Part shown: in pieces, positions 21,069-30,722 of the stretch
How the letters are laid out: each line of letters opens with the position of its first letter
Numbering within the stretch: the stretch's first letter is position 1
NCBI GenBank assembly: GCA_004335835.1
Contig: RWJK01001959.1
Coordinates: 1 to 42,050, forward strand
Reading direction: 5' to 3'
From: Scenedesmus sp. ARA3
Lineage: Eukaryota > Chlorophyta > Chlorophyceae > Sphaeropleales > Scenedesmaceae
DNA: 42,050 bases
The notes under the pieces: model-generated
What the model was told of the DNA's origin: nothing
Seen by the model: only the letters and a program-made list of their open reading frames with translations
The model's database searches: none
Made by a program: the position numbers and the translations under genes

Positions 21069-23035
21069 GGGCATGGTACGTTTGCAGCAGCGGCGCCATG
21101 CAGCAGCAGCAGCAGCAGCCATGCCCTGGATGCTCACGTTGATCTGTGGCGGCAGTACACAGCAACACACAACTCTTCAGGCCGTGCCAGCACAGCCCGC
21201 ACGATTCAGCCCAGCCCCAGCACAGCCCCAGCAAAGCTCCAGCATTGTTTTGACACGCACCCCATCCCCATCCCCACAGCCCCGTGGTGGAGCACTCACA
21301 GCACGCTCAACACCCACACGTCGCAGGCGACCACAACACCGATCTTTCCGACGCCCACTTCGTTCGACTACTTCCAGCTGCTGTACATGCTACAAAACTC
21401 TGCTAACTCCATGTTACCAATACGTGTCCTACAACAGCAGCACCATCCCCAGCGGCACACCAGGTTACAGCACAGCTGCAGCAGCAGCAGCAGCAGCAGC
21501 CCGGTTGCAGCACCACCCCCCACCTTGGTGAAGTATTGTGCTATGCATTGTGCTATTGCAAAGTGCGTTGCCTACAAATGTGTGTACTGCACCCACCATG
21601 GTAAAGCACTTTTTCCAGCAATTTGAATGCGCATTGTGTTGCATTGCGCTACTGCAAAGTGCATTGCCTGCAACTCTTCCCACTGCACCCACCATGGTGA
21701 AGTACTCTGCCACCTCAGGCGGGTTAACCGCGCCAAACGGCAAAAACTCCATGCAAAACACCAGCAGGCCGTAGATGACCAGGCCCCAGGCAGTGGCCTG
21801 CAGGCCGTAGATGAAGCTGGCCACACCCGCAAGGCCCACAAACTCGGCTGCTCTCGGCAGGATGCCGTAGAAGGCTGCACTGGCGATGATCATGGGCTGA
21901 GGGCCGGCAGCAGCAGCAGCAGCAGCAGGGGTGCAGCAGGAGTCTCCACACTGCTAGTTGCGACGAAGATCTACAGGCGTGTGTGGGAGTTGCGGAAGGT
22001 ATGGGCGGAGCAGCAGCGCCCATGCAGCAGGCGCCACTGGCAGGCAGGCAACAGCCTGCGCAGAATTGCGCAGGCCGAACCGTGTGCAGCAGGCGGCATG
22101 CAGCTGGCAGCAGTCCACACGTCTGCATCCAGCGCAACACACAGCACACCCAGCCTGCCTCACCATCATGCCCGAGGAGTTGAGCAGCTGGCAGGAAAGC
22201 AACACGGCTGCAGCCCGCGCAGGATAGCACAGGTGGGGGAGTGGTGTGCAGCAGGCCGCTACTAGCTAGTATCGGCAGTTTAAAAAGACGTGTTCTGCAA
22301 CAAGCGCAGACCTTTACCTCTGAACTTGCTTCAAGTTGCTCACCATGACTCCCGAGGAGTTGAGCAGCAGCGGGAAGTGTGCGCCCTGCTTGCCTGCAGC
22401 GGAGGCCTTGCGGTCAAGCAGCGAGCGCGCAGCAGACAGCAGCTCCTGCCGCCCGCCAGTGCCAGGGCTGCCAGGCTGCGGCGGCTCCTGCACGAATCGA
22501 AACAGAAAAGCAGTTTCTACTTGACGTTCAGTTCAAATTGTTCCTACTGGTTCGAGTCTGAAATAGTTTATTAGCGGGGCTGCCAGGCTGCGGCGGCTCC
22601 TGCACGGTGCATTGTGTGCATGGTTCAACAGCAGGCAGCAGGAGCAAGACGTTCAGGGAAAGCATGAGCAGGACATGGACATTTGGCACCGGGAACAGCA
22701 GCGCATGCCCACAGTCAAAAGCTGCAACCGCAGCTGAACACCACGCACACCATGCCCACACACAACATCCTGTGTATGCGCCTCGATCATCCCACTGGCT
22801 GCGCCTTGCTGTGCTGCACTGTGCTACCATGTTCTGCCTGCCCTACTTTGTACCACGCACCGGCGGCGGCGCCTTGCTGTACTGCACGATGGGCAGCCGC
22901 ACTTCACTGGCTGCCAGGTACACTGTGAACAGCAGCAGCCCCAGGTACCCCCCTGCCAGTGCTGCCAGCTTCCACAGGGCCAGGCTAGAGGACTCTAGGC
23001 CCACCAGCACCTGGTGCAGCGTGGACGCATACTCT

Positions 23036-23086
<51 letters not shown>

Positions 23087-23354
23087 GCAGCACCAGCGGC
23101 AGCGGCAGCGGCAGCGGCAGCAGCAGCAGCAGCAACAGCAGCAACAGCAGCAGCGGCAGCAGCAGCAGCAGCAGCGACGTCAGGTTGAGGTAAGGGTGGG
23201 GTACACGACCCCAGCCTGCTTGGCACTGTTTGCATGTAGGCCGGCAGCACGGGCACAAGCAAACCAGGGGCAACAACACACGACACCAGGTGATACGCAC
23301 TTGCTGCATCAACACCACACGCAGCCCGGCCCCTAGCCACCCAACACTAAACAT

Positions 23355-23394
<40 letters not shown>

Positions 23395-24174
23395 GGCCTC
23401 ACCCGTGATGATGCCCATGCAGATGACCAGCGTGCTGCCGTTGCCCACGCCCGCAGCTGTGATGGTGTTGGCGCAGTGGTGGATCATGAAGCTGCCAGCC
23501 ACCAGCGCCAGCGTGGTTTGGACGATAAAACCCTGGCTGTACAGCGCATAAGGGGCCAGCTCCAGCGCACGCATGATGCCCTGCACACACCCATGAATGC
23601 GGCGATTGTTCGGTATAATACTATAACGTATAAGGCTAGAGTATCTTCAAGCACATCATCCGGATCTAGCCATATATGGTGTGGGCTGTATGTGCGTGTG
23701 TTTGGCAGGCATGGGGCCCGGCGGCAGCACTGGAGCAGCAGCTGCTGAAGGGTCAGGGGTGAACTCGTCACGTGCGTGCATTGAACATATGTGGCACACT
23801 AGAGCATGCCAACCATGGCGGGGCCTGGCCAATGCACAACGCACATGCTCTTCAAATCAAATAGGCTGCCAAGCAGGCAGCAACGCTTGCATCAAACACA
23901 CACAGTCAGACAACACAGCAGCAGCGAAGCAGCAGCCGTCCTGCTACCCCCTTACCGACTGCAGCGCAAAGCCTGCCGGGCGCAGCACAACTTGATGAGT
24001 GCACAGCATGCAGTGACAGCTGCAGGCGCTGCCCAGCAGGAGCGAAGCTTGCAGCAAACATACCAACAAACAACACAGCAGCAGCGAAACATTTTGCCCA
24101 GCTGCTCACCGACTGCAGCGCGAAGCCCAGGGCCAGGTAGTTGATGCGGTCGTTGATCAGCGCCTCACCCTGGC

Positions 24175-24223
<49 letters not shown>

Positions 24224-25886
24224 GCAGCAGCAGCGGCAGCAGCAGCAGCAGCAGTTCAGCTTGGCGTGATGGGCAGCTGGATGCAGAGCGCTACACAGCG
24301 AGTGGTTACAGCTACAACTGGCAAGAGTTACTGATGCGGCGGGCACAGCAAGGGCGCTGCCGTCTTGCGCGCATGATACCGGTGCAGGTCCTGCTGCTGC
24401 TGCTGACGTCACCGCTGCTCATGTTGCCCCGCTGCTGCTGCTGCAACGATCTCCTCGTCCCCGGCTCCTCACGCCCTTGCGCTCTTGGCATGCTAAGCTG
24501 CTGCTGCTGCCACTGTTGCTGCTTTTGCTGCTGCTGCTGCTGCTACACCATCCTCAGACCCCCCCCCACCCCCTTGTAGCACACTAAGCTGCTGCTGCTG
24601 CTGCTGCCACACCATTCTCAGCCTCCCAACCACCTCACCCCCTTGCCCTCCTCGCTCTCCTTGCTCTACCGCTGCTCTGCTGCTGCTGCTGCTGCTGCTG
24701 CTACACAAATTTTCCTGGCCGCTCACCCCCTTGCCCTAAGGTGGTTTGGGAGTGGCTCCCCGTTTTGGGGTTCATCTCTCACTAGAAGATTGTGTGACTG
24801 ACTAATTGACTCACCCCCTTGCCCTCCTTGCGCGCCTCCCTCAGTCGTGCCGCCCAGGGCCATGGCGCCAGATCCTTGGGCAGCAGCAGCAGCAGGCTCA
24901 CGATGATGGACGCGTTGATGTGAGGGGAGATGCCCAGCTCAAACAGGCTGGCAGGCAGCGCCTGCGCCTGGCCGTACAGCGCACGCATCATGCGCTCGCC
25001 TGCGGGTGCGGGGTGGTGTCAGGGTGGTGAGAGATATTGAAAGATAAGATGAGAGGGCCTGATCAGGGTGTGCGGCAAGGTGTTGCGGCGGGGTGGTGAG
25101 AGAGTTAACTGCATTGGGATGTACGCAACCACGTGTGATGCGGCTAGCAATGTATGGGTGGGGTGGGGCGTCAGCAGGGAGGGAGAGGAAGCGCGGGACA
25201 GCCAGCGGCAGCAGCAGCAGCAGCAGCAGGTGGGCTCGTGCTGGCAGCAGGATATCGGCAGGAGAGCGCAGCTGGGTTGTTGGTTTGAGGAGCGAAGCTG
25301 GCTTCTGGCTGGCCACCGCAGCAGCAGGTGGTGTCTGGCACCCTACCTGCTGCCACCGCCCGCTGCTGCCGCTGCCGCTACCGCCCACTGCTGCTGCTGC
25401 TACTGCTGCTGCTGCTGCTGCTGCTGCTGTGTCTCACCCTCCATGCCGTATGCTGCTGCCGGCAGGCTCCCCAGGTCCACGCCTGGCACCGGGATGAAGT
25501 AGCCCAGCCGGATCACCAGCAGCATGCCGGCCGTGACCAGCAGCCGCTGCAGCACAGGCCAGTTGCGGCGCAGCACGCCGGGCAGCAGCAGCCGCTGCCA
25601 CCACTGCAGCGGCCTGGGGGCGGCGTTGCGAGGGGTCGAGTTGTTGTTGCGGTGCGCAGGGGGAGAGAGCAGTGCTGTGCGTAAGTGTCATTAGTGTGTA
25701 CATGTCGAGGAGGAGCACAGGCTTGAAGTTGTGCTGGGTTGTGAGCCTGCAGGCGCTGCTGGGTGCTGGTGTTTAGCAACAGCTGGCTGCTGCTGCTGCT
25801 GCTGCTGCTGTACTGGTGCAAGTCTGCAGTTCCTAGCCCTTTCTGTGCATTGTAGCTTGATGTAATGCAGGCTTGCATGCAACAGG

Positions 25887-25934
<48 letters not shown>

Positions 25935-26220
25935 AGACATCTGGGTGGGGTGAGCTGCGGATGTGTCAGGCGGCAATACACCTGCTGCCTTGCACAAGGG
26001 TACCCCTGAATATACACACCATCAACGTCGCACAGCAAATCTCAGTGACCATTTTGAAGTTGTTGCACAACTGCTGTTGTGCTGCTGTGTCACTCACTCC
26101 GCGCTGCTACCGCCTGCCGGGCCATATTGTGGAGACGCCCCAGCAGCAGCTGCTGCTGCTAATGTCCTCGACTTGTGCCGCCCATGCACCGCTGCTGTGC
26201 TGCTGCCGCCGGCTGGCCAT
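20077..26220 (-). CDS. SCY2: SecY translocase, plastid SCY2-like, 10 exons
   Basis: Channel subunit of a Sec protein translocase. Exons on -: 26220-26111, 25613-25438, 24999-24815, 24169-24110, 23580-23403, 23033-22861, 22487-22344, 21896-21693, 21009-20791 and 20157-20077, joined in frame to 509 residues. SecY landmarks in order: RLGYFIPVPGVDLGSLP (TM1), SLFELGISPHINASII (TM2), EARKEGKGGEALINDRINYL, GFIVQTTLALVAGSFMIHH, GVGNGSTLVICMGIIT, LLLNSSGVMPMIIASAAFYG, NPPEVAEYFTMIDVGIKGVA followed by PGYATQQYL, FWGGLALAGLAVAANLFDQL, and TSLVIIVGAVMQTSRQ. The LGISPHINASII and KFWGGL blocks favour the SCY2 (envelope) type over thylakoid SCY1. The first exon is uncertain: ATG 26220 with donor 26110, or a longer exon ending at a better donor at 26098; both keep phase. 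Almost every intron carries a splice-site echo. Confidence 0.88.
20163..20198 (-). repeat. (CTG)12 (sense) at SecY exon 10 acceptor
   Basis: Twelve CAG units on +; on the gene strand a CTG tract followed within a few bases by GTGCAG, the acceptor at 20158. Confidence 0.9.
20420..20590 (-). repeat. Diverged copy of SecY exon 9 end, interrupted by an insertion
   Basis: On - the sequence codes TTSLVVIVRAAVQT then, after an interruption, TSRQ followed by GTGCGG. This mirrors the real exon 9 end TTSLVIIVGAVMQTSRQ|GTGCGC at 20850-20785. The interruption is dispersed-element copy 7. Confidence 0.88.
20446..20542 (-). mobile_element. Dispersed short element, copy 7, with 6-bp target duplication
   Basis: The inserted 85 bases (20452-20536) are bracketed by ACGTCT at 20446-20451 and 20537-20542. 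The intact SecY exon 9 has a single ACGTCT at the matching place, so the exon is the empty site. The insert carries GCATGAAGGTGCGCAGCTG and ATCCTGGCTTTGCC, shared with other copies. No open frame; it is non-autonomous. Confidence 0.85.
21013..21066 (-). repeat. (CTG)18 (sense) abutting SecY exon 9 acceptor
   Basis: Eighteen CAG units on +, ending four bases from exon 9 (21009). On the gene strand the tract runs straight into the acceptor CAG. Confidence 0.93.
21117..21148 (-). repeat. Echo of SecY exon 9 start
   Basis: CACAG|ATCAACGTGAGCATCCAGGG codes INVSIQGMA, mirroring the real exon start IDVGIKGVA at 21009. The copy lies upstream of the (CTG)18 tract. Confidence 0.85.
21525..21705 (-). 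repeat. Triplicated SecY exon 8 end and donor (YFTM|GTGGGTGCAGT)
   Basis: The real exon end is at 21693. Copies of ACTTCACCATG|GTGGGTGCAGT recur near 21612-21592 and, more diverged, near 21545-21525. The shared tract extends into the intron (GTAGGCAACGCACTTTGCAA-type sequence), so the unit of about 90 bases includes exon end, donor and intron start. Confidence 0.88.
22160..22195 (-). repeat. Echo of SecY exon 7 end (LLNSSGMM|GTGAGG)
   Basis: It mirrors the real exon 7 end LLNSSGVM|GTGAGC at 22344, about 180 bases downstream in the intron. Confidence 0.88.
22466..22606 (-). repeat. Echo of SecY exon 7 start (EPPQPGSP)
   Basis: GTGCAG|GAGCCGCCGCAGCC begins the real exon at 22487. The same acceptor plus about 24 exon bases occurs again near 22606-22577. 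Confidence 0.9.
23037..23178 (-). repeat. (CTG)16 plus interrupted CTG/CCG tract at SecY exon 6 acceptor
   Basis: Sixteen pure CAG units on + (23037-23084), then CGG/CAA-interrupted units to about 23178. The pure part abuts exon 6 (23033). Confidence 0.9.
23357..23392. repeat. (CAG)12 just inside SecY intron 5 donor
   Basis: Twelve CAG units on +. On the gene strand CTG units begin about 10 bases after the donor at 23402. Confidence 0.9.
23885..24135 (-). repeat. Tandem duplication of SecY exon 4 end and intron start
   Basis: The exon end FALQS|GTGAGC (24130-24105) recurs as FALQS|GTAAGG near 23980-23955. Similarity continues through the following intron bases (AACACAGCAGCAGCGAA and GCTTGCA blocks), giving a unit of about 95 bases with a period near 155. 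Confidence 0.9.
24177..24254 (-). repeat. (CTG)15 plus interrupted units at SecY exon 4 acceptor
   Basis: Fifteen pure CAG units on + (24177-24221), then CGG-interrupted units. The tract ends eight bases from exon 4 (24169). Confidence 0.9.
24566..24832 (-). repeat. Triplicated SecY exon 3 end and donor (GGGCAAGGGG|GTGAG)
   Basis: The real exon end lies at 24815. The same CTCACCCCCTTGCCCT string (as on +) recurs at about 24718-24735 and 24628-24645, and a shorter trace lies near 24568. The copies are separated by CTG runs (as on +). Confidence 0.85.
25889..25933. repeat. (CTG)15 in SecY intron 1
   Basis: Fifteen CTG units on +; here the gene strand reads CAG, opposite to most other introns in the window. 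Confidence 0.93.
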
Positions 26221-26267
26221 GGTAACGGCTGTGAACTACATGCACTAGCGCTGCCGCTACATAAATG

Positions 26268-26300
<33 letters not shown>

Positions 26301-29300
26301 TGGCCGAGGCACAGCTGCTGCAAGGCCTGCTGCTCTGCATTGGAGGGCTCGGCCATGTCCAGGCCACCTGCTCACTGCCTGCTGCAGCCCTGTGCAACAC
26401 AGCCAAAGCTTTAGCAACAATCAACCACATGCAGTGCGGTGTGTGCAGAGTCACGGCACTGTCGTGCTGCTGCCGCTGCTGCCGCACTGTTGCTGTGGCT
26501 GCTGCTGCCTTCTAAGTTGGGATCCATATAACATCCTGTGCGTGCTGAACAGCAGTAGTACCTGTTCTGCGCGGTGCCCAGCTCCTCACGGGTGCTTGAT
26601 TGGCTGGTGTGCTGAGAAGCAGCATGTGGACTGCTGCTACTGTGCCTCTGCGGGCAAGTGGAGCATGATCGTGCTACTCTTTTCCTATTTCGACTACGCT
26701 GTTCGGGTGAACTACAATTGATTTATTGAGGCAGCCGGTTCTGCAGTGCTGCGTTCGAGCATGCAGCAATGTGCCTCCCCGCCCTGTGGCCGCAGATAGA
26801 CGTTGTATACGTTGCACACCGTTTTGAAATGTGATCTACTTGTAATTGTTAGCCTCCACATGTAGTTTGACGTTTGTGTCGAGTTCAAAACCTAGGACCT
26901 TCTAACTCCTGCATGACTACTGCCGGCACCACGACCGTATTCAAGGGTTATAACGTGCCCCGTCGAACAGCTACTGAACTCTGCATTACACAACTTCACC
27001 TGCAACACTCTGCTGACACCAAGATGCACACAACAGCAAGGCACATGTCTGTCATGACAGCCAGCTGCGACCCCTTGAAATAACACAACACAAACCGCCA
27101 CCAATTACTTGCAGTAATGCTACACTGTGACACTGCAATTCCTTGCCATTGGACCATAAAATCAACAAAATGACAGACCAGATGAGACCCGAACAACCGG
27201 CACCGGATAAGGCAATAGCCTTGTCTGTCAGCAGTGCCAAGCATGCATGCAGTTGGGTTAATAAATCCTGAAGACCTGGCTGTCACACACCATGTGCAGT
27301 ACGCTCAGCTTCCGCGCACTCTGTTCTGCTACCAACACCCTGCAATGAGTGACAACACCTTCAAGCCGCTCACAGGCACTACCAAATCACTGCCATAACC
27401 TGTAAGAGCAGTCCCATCAACCGCTCTTGCAAACTAGGCTACCACAATGCAACCGTCTAGTGAAACATACACATGCCGCAGGAGCCTCCTGAAAATACAG
27501 AGCTAATTACGCTCAGAACTACTGTTGAACAATGCACATACACGCACAACTGTTAGCATGCAATGCAGGCTACCGAGGGTGGGCACCAACCAGAACCAAT
27601 ACACCTTGCACCCTCAGGCGTGATCCGCAGCAGCACACCAACACAGGCGACAGCTGCGGGCTGCCGATTGTGCTCGAAGAAAGGCAGCGGCACAACAAGT
27701 GTGGCGGCCCTCCACAAGCTATACATGGCTTATACATAAGATGCAAGTGTATGCAGCATCTACTACAGTACAAGGCACTGCTAATTTGAAGCACTGCAAG
27801 TTGTTCTGAAGGGAGACTCCGTGACAAAATCGGGCGGTGCAAATTAGCACTCAGGATGTCACCCAGCGTCACCCGCAAGTGCGTTTGATTGCAGCGCATC
27901 AGACCCTGCCAGCCTGACACACCTCTGGAGCCTCTCAACATGCCAAATGTCATGCTGAGACACAATGCTCCCCCCACCCAGGCACCTGCACAGACCACCG
28001 CCCACACGTTGCGCGATCACTGCTTGTTCAGTGGTGCTGGCAGCGCCGTGACGCCGCCACCCCAGCAGCTCAAGGACCCACGTGATTGAGGTGCCAGGAG
28101 AGTGTTGCTGTGCAGGCAGCCACAAATCAGCCACAAGACGCTACCATGCAATCAGCCCCCATGCTGGTGTAACACCCTCCAATCACACAGCTGACACCGC
28201 TTGTTGAAGTTGTTGCTGAAGCTGTTATGCTGATACAACCTGCATTACAGGCAGGACACGACGACACTGCCGGAAGCGAACAGACGAAATATGGCGATAA
28301 TACATCACGATCCGGCGCGTGCATACCCATCCTGCCTGGTAATGCTGCAAGCAGCCGATGGCACCCTGACCCTGGCATCCATACCTTGCCAAACAAGTAC
28401 CAAGTTCAAGGTAAAGAAGGACCTGCCAGAAGCTCTACATGCAGCAGCTGCTTGCAAAAGAACACAACTGCTGATGCTGCAGCCAGCAACAGCACCAAGT
28501 ACACGGTGCCAGCCCATATCAGCGTCGGCAGTTACTCCAAGAGAGCGAGCAAAGCAGAAAAGGCAACCTAGCACACATGTATTGGCATGCACGCGGGATG
28601 CCAACTGAGAGGTGTTGTTGGTGAGCCCAACATGTGTAGTGTGCTGTAGCTCTGGGCCAGATGACACATGCTGGGCACGCGTAGCGTATGCAATGCCCTG
28701 CTGTTCCAAACCAGAAGCGCTGACATCCCCAGCTGCAGACGCAAGTATCGCACAGGACAGTACACATACACAGAGAAAGAAATGCATGTAAGGTGGTGAT
28801 ACAACAGGTCACTGGGATGACCCAAACGTGCCACGGCAATGAATTGACAGCTCACAATGCTGCCGCACAGCTGCCACGCAGGCCAGCTAACAGCTGACAA
28901 CCGGGCATCAGCAACCATGCAGGATCGGCAGGCAGTGCTGCACACAAACAAACCCGCATGCGAACCCTCCTGCAGCAAAGACGCCACTTCTTTTGCATTC
29001 ATAACATCAGGCGCTGCTCAGCACCGGGCCTATTGCGCCGCTGTCTCTGCGCGCCCACAGCTGTAGCCTCTGATCACGTCCCCGCGGAGTACACAGATAT
29101 GCAAGCCACATGGTTGAGCAAGCTGCTCAAGGCCATGCAGCGCACACACCCATATGTACAACACAAGCGCACACAGCACTGCCTGAGCGTGCTCATGGCT
29201 GCACAAGGTGAATACCACCCCTGCAGAGCAGAGAGCATGTCGGGCAATGCAGTGTGATGATCCATGAAAGCTGCACAGTTCTTGAAATAGCCCTTTCGGG

Positions 29301-30722
29301 CAACGCAGCACATCACGTGCATGATCCACGAGCACTAATTTCCATGCAACACAACCGCAGTTGCTTTGGATGCACTTCACCAACCCGCTGCAACACAGGC
29401 ACTGCTACTCAATCGCAAGTGCCCCAGGACGGCGCTTTGCCTGCCTGGAGCTTGTACGCAGATCCCCTTGTGCATGATGTGCATGCCACGTCGTGTGCGA
29501 TGTGCAAATGTCTCACAAATGTGCAGCGCCCAGCAGGCCCATGTTGCACACAGCGCGCCCGGCTTTTATGCAGCTCTCCACAGGTAGCACAGCAGCACCT
29601 CACGGCGCAATCAAGACAGCGCCAGAATCAATCAGAACAGAGCCAGACGCGAAAGAACACAGTCCAAACTCTGGTTGCTGTGGAGGACGTGATAATTGGC
29701 CAGGCACGACAAAGAATCAGCATGTAACACCCAAAGCAACCAGTCACAGCAAGAGAGGTTAACCTGAAAGACAGCAAAAGAGCATCAGGCAGCCAGCAGT
29801 TGCGCACAGGCTGCCAGCCAGGCAGGGTCATCAATGCCCCAGCCTAGCCTGTCTTGCTCAGCTGCACTCACAAATCCTGCAGGGCTGGGTGCAGCACCCA
29901 CAATACGTCTGCAGCTGCCACCCTGGCAGCAAGCAGGCACGCACACATGGCAGGCCTGTGACTAGTCACAGCTGCAAGCATGCAATGCTGCTGACAGCTG
30001 GCAGATGCCACAGGCGCTGCTCAGTTCTCATGTGCCTGCGCTGCTGGACCGCAGCACAGAGCACATGATTTGTTTTTGTTGTTCCCAATCACCCCACCAC
30101 CCCACCGTCAAACTGAATACCGCTGCACACGTGCAGTAGCAGACGCGGTCTGAGTGCTGCTACTGTCACTGCCATTCACTCCCCTCCCTGATAGTGGGCT
30201 TGAATGCCCGTGCAAGGACGGTATCGACACGCAGCAGCGTTGTTGAGGTGTGGCAGCTGGCGCACACTAACACACTCCAACGAAACATCCCAAAGCGCAA
30301 ACAGGGTGAACAAAGAGAACTCACGCCAGCCAAAAGCTGGGTGATGCTGGCCTGCTGCTTGCTGGCAGCACAAACAACAAGACTGCGCAATTAGAATACA
30401 CCGCACCCACCACAAGACACCTGCTCTGCACCGCTGCTACACACCCCACATAAACACGCGATGAAGCACATGGAAGCAACACACACAATACTGCTCATGC
30501 GACGCAGCGGTGTGCCCAGTGCCCAAATCTCACGCATAGACACATCAGTCCAGGCAAGCACGCCACTGCCACTGCTGCTGACTAACCCAAATAACGACTG
30601 TGTCTATACAGCACACAAACAAGCACAGCCTTACCACAATGTGCTGCTGTACTGCATAGAATGTAGGCAAGCCACCGCTCCGCTGCACCATCCGTGTTGA
30701 CAACAAACAGGCTGCAGGACAC
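26221..30722. other. 4.5-kb region without a recognisable gene
   Basis: It lies between the SecY 5' end and the kinase 3' end. Only short open frames exist on both strands and none resembles a known family. CTG runs stop at about 26300 and do not reappear until 35130. The nearest - strand TGTAA for the kinase is at 28249-28245, about 2.5 kb after its stop. + strand TGTAA motifs also occur (for example near 26840 and 27400). It may hold a long 3' UTR, the SecY promoter and non-coding transcripts; nothing specific can be called. Confidence 0.5.

Noticed and set aside
20535..21170. 211-residue - strand open frame
   Set aside because: Mostly the wrong frame of SecY exon 9 and the (CTG)18 tract; only its ends coincide with echo copies.
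22540..22570. tRNA-like B box (GGTTCGAGTCT)
   Set aside because: No A box, cloverleaf or terminator around it; chance match.
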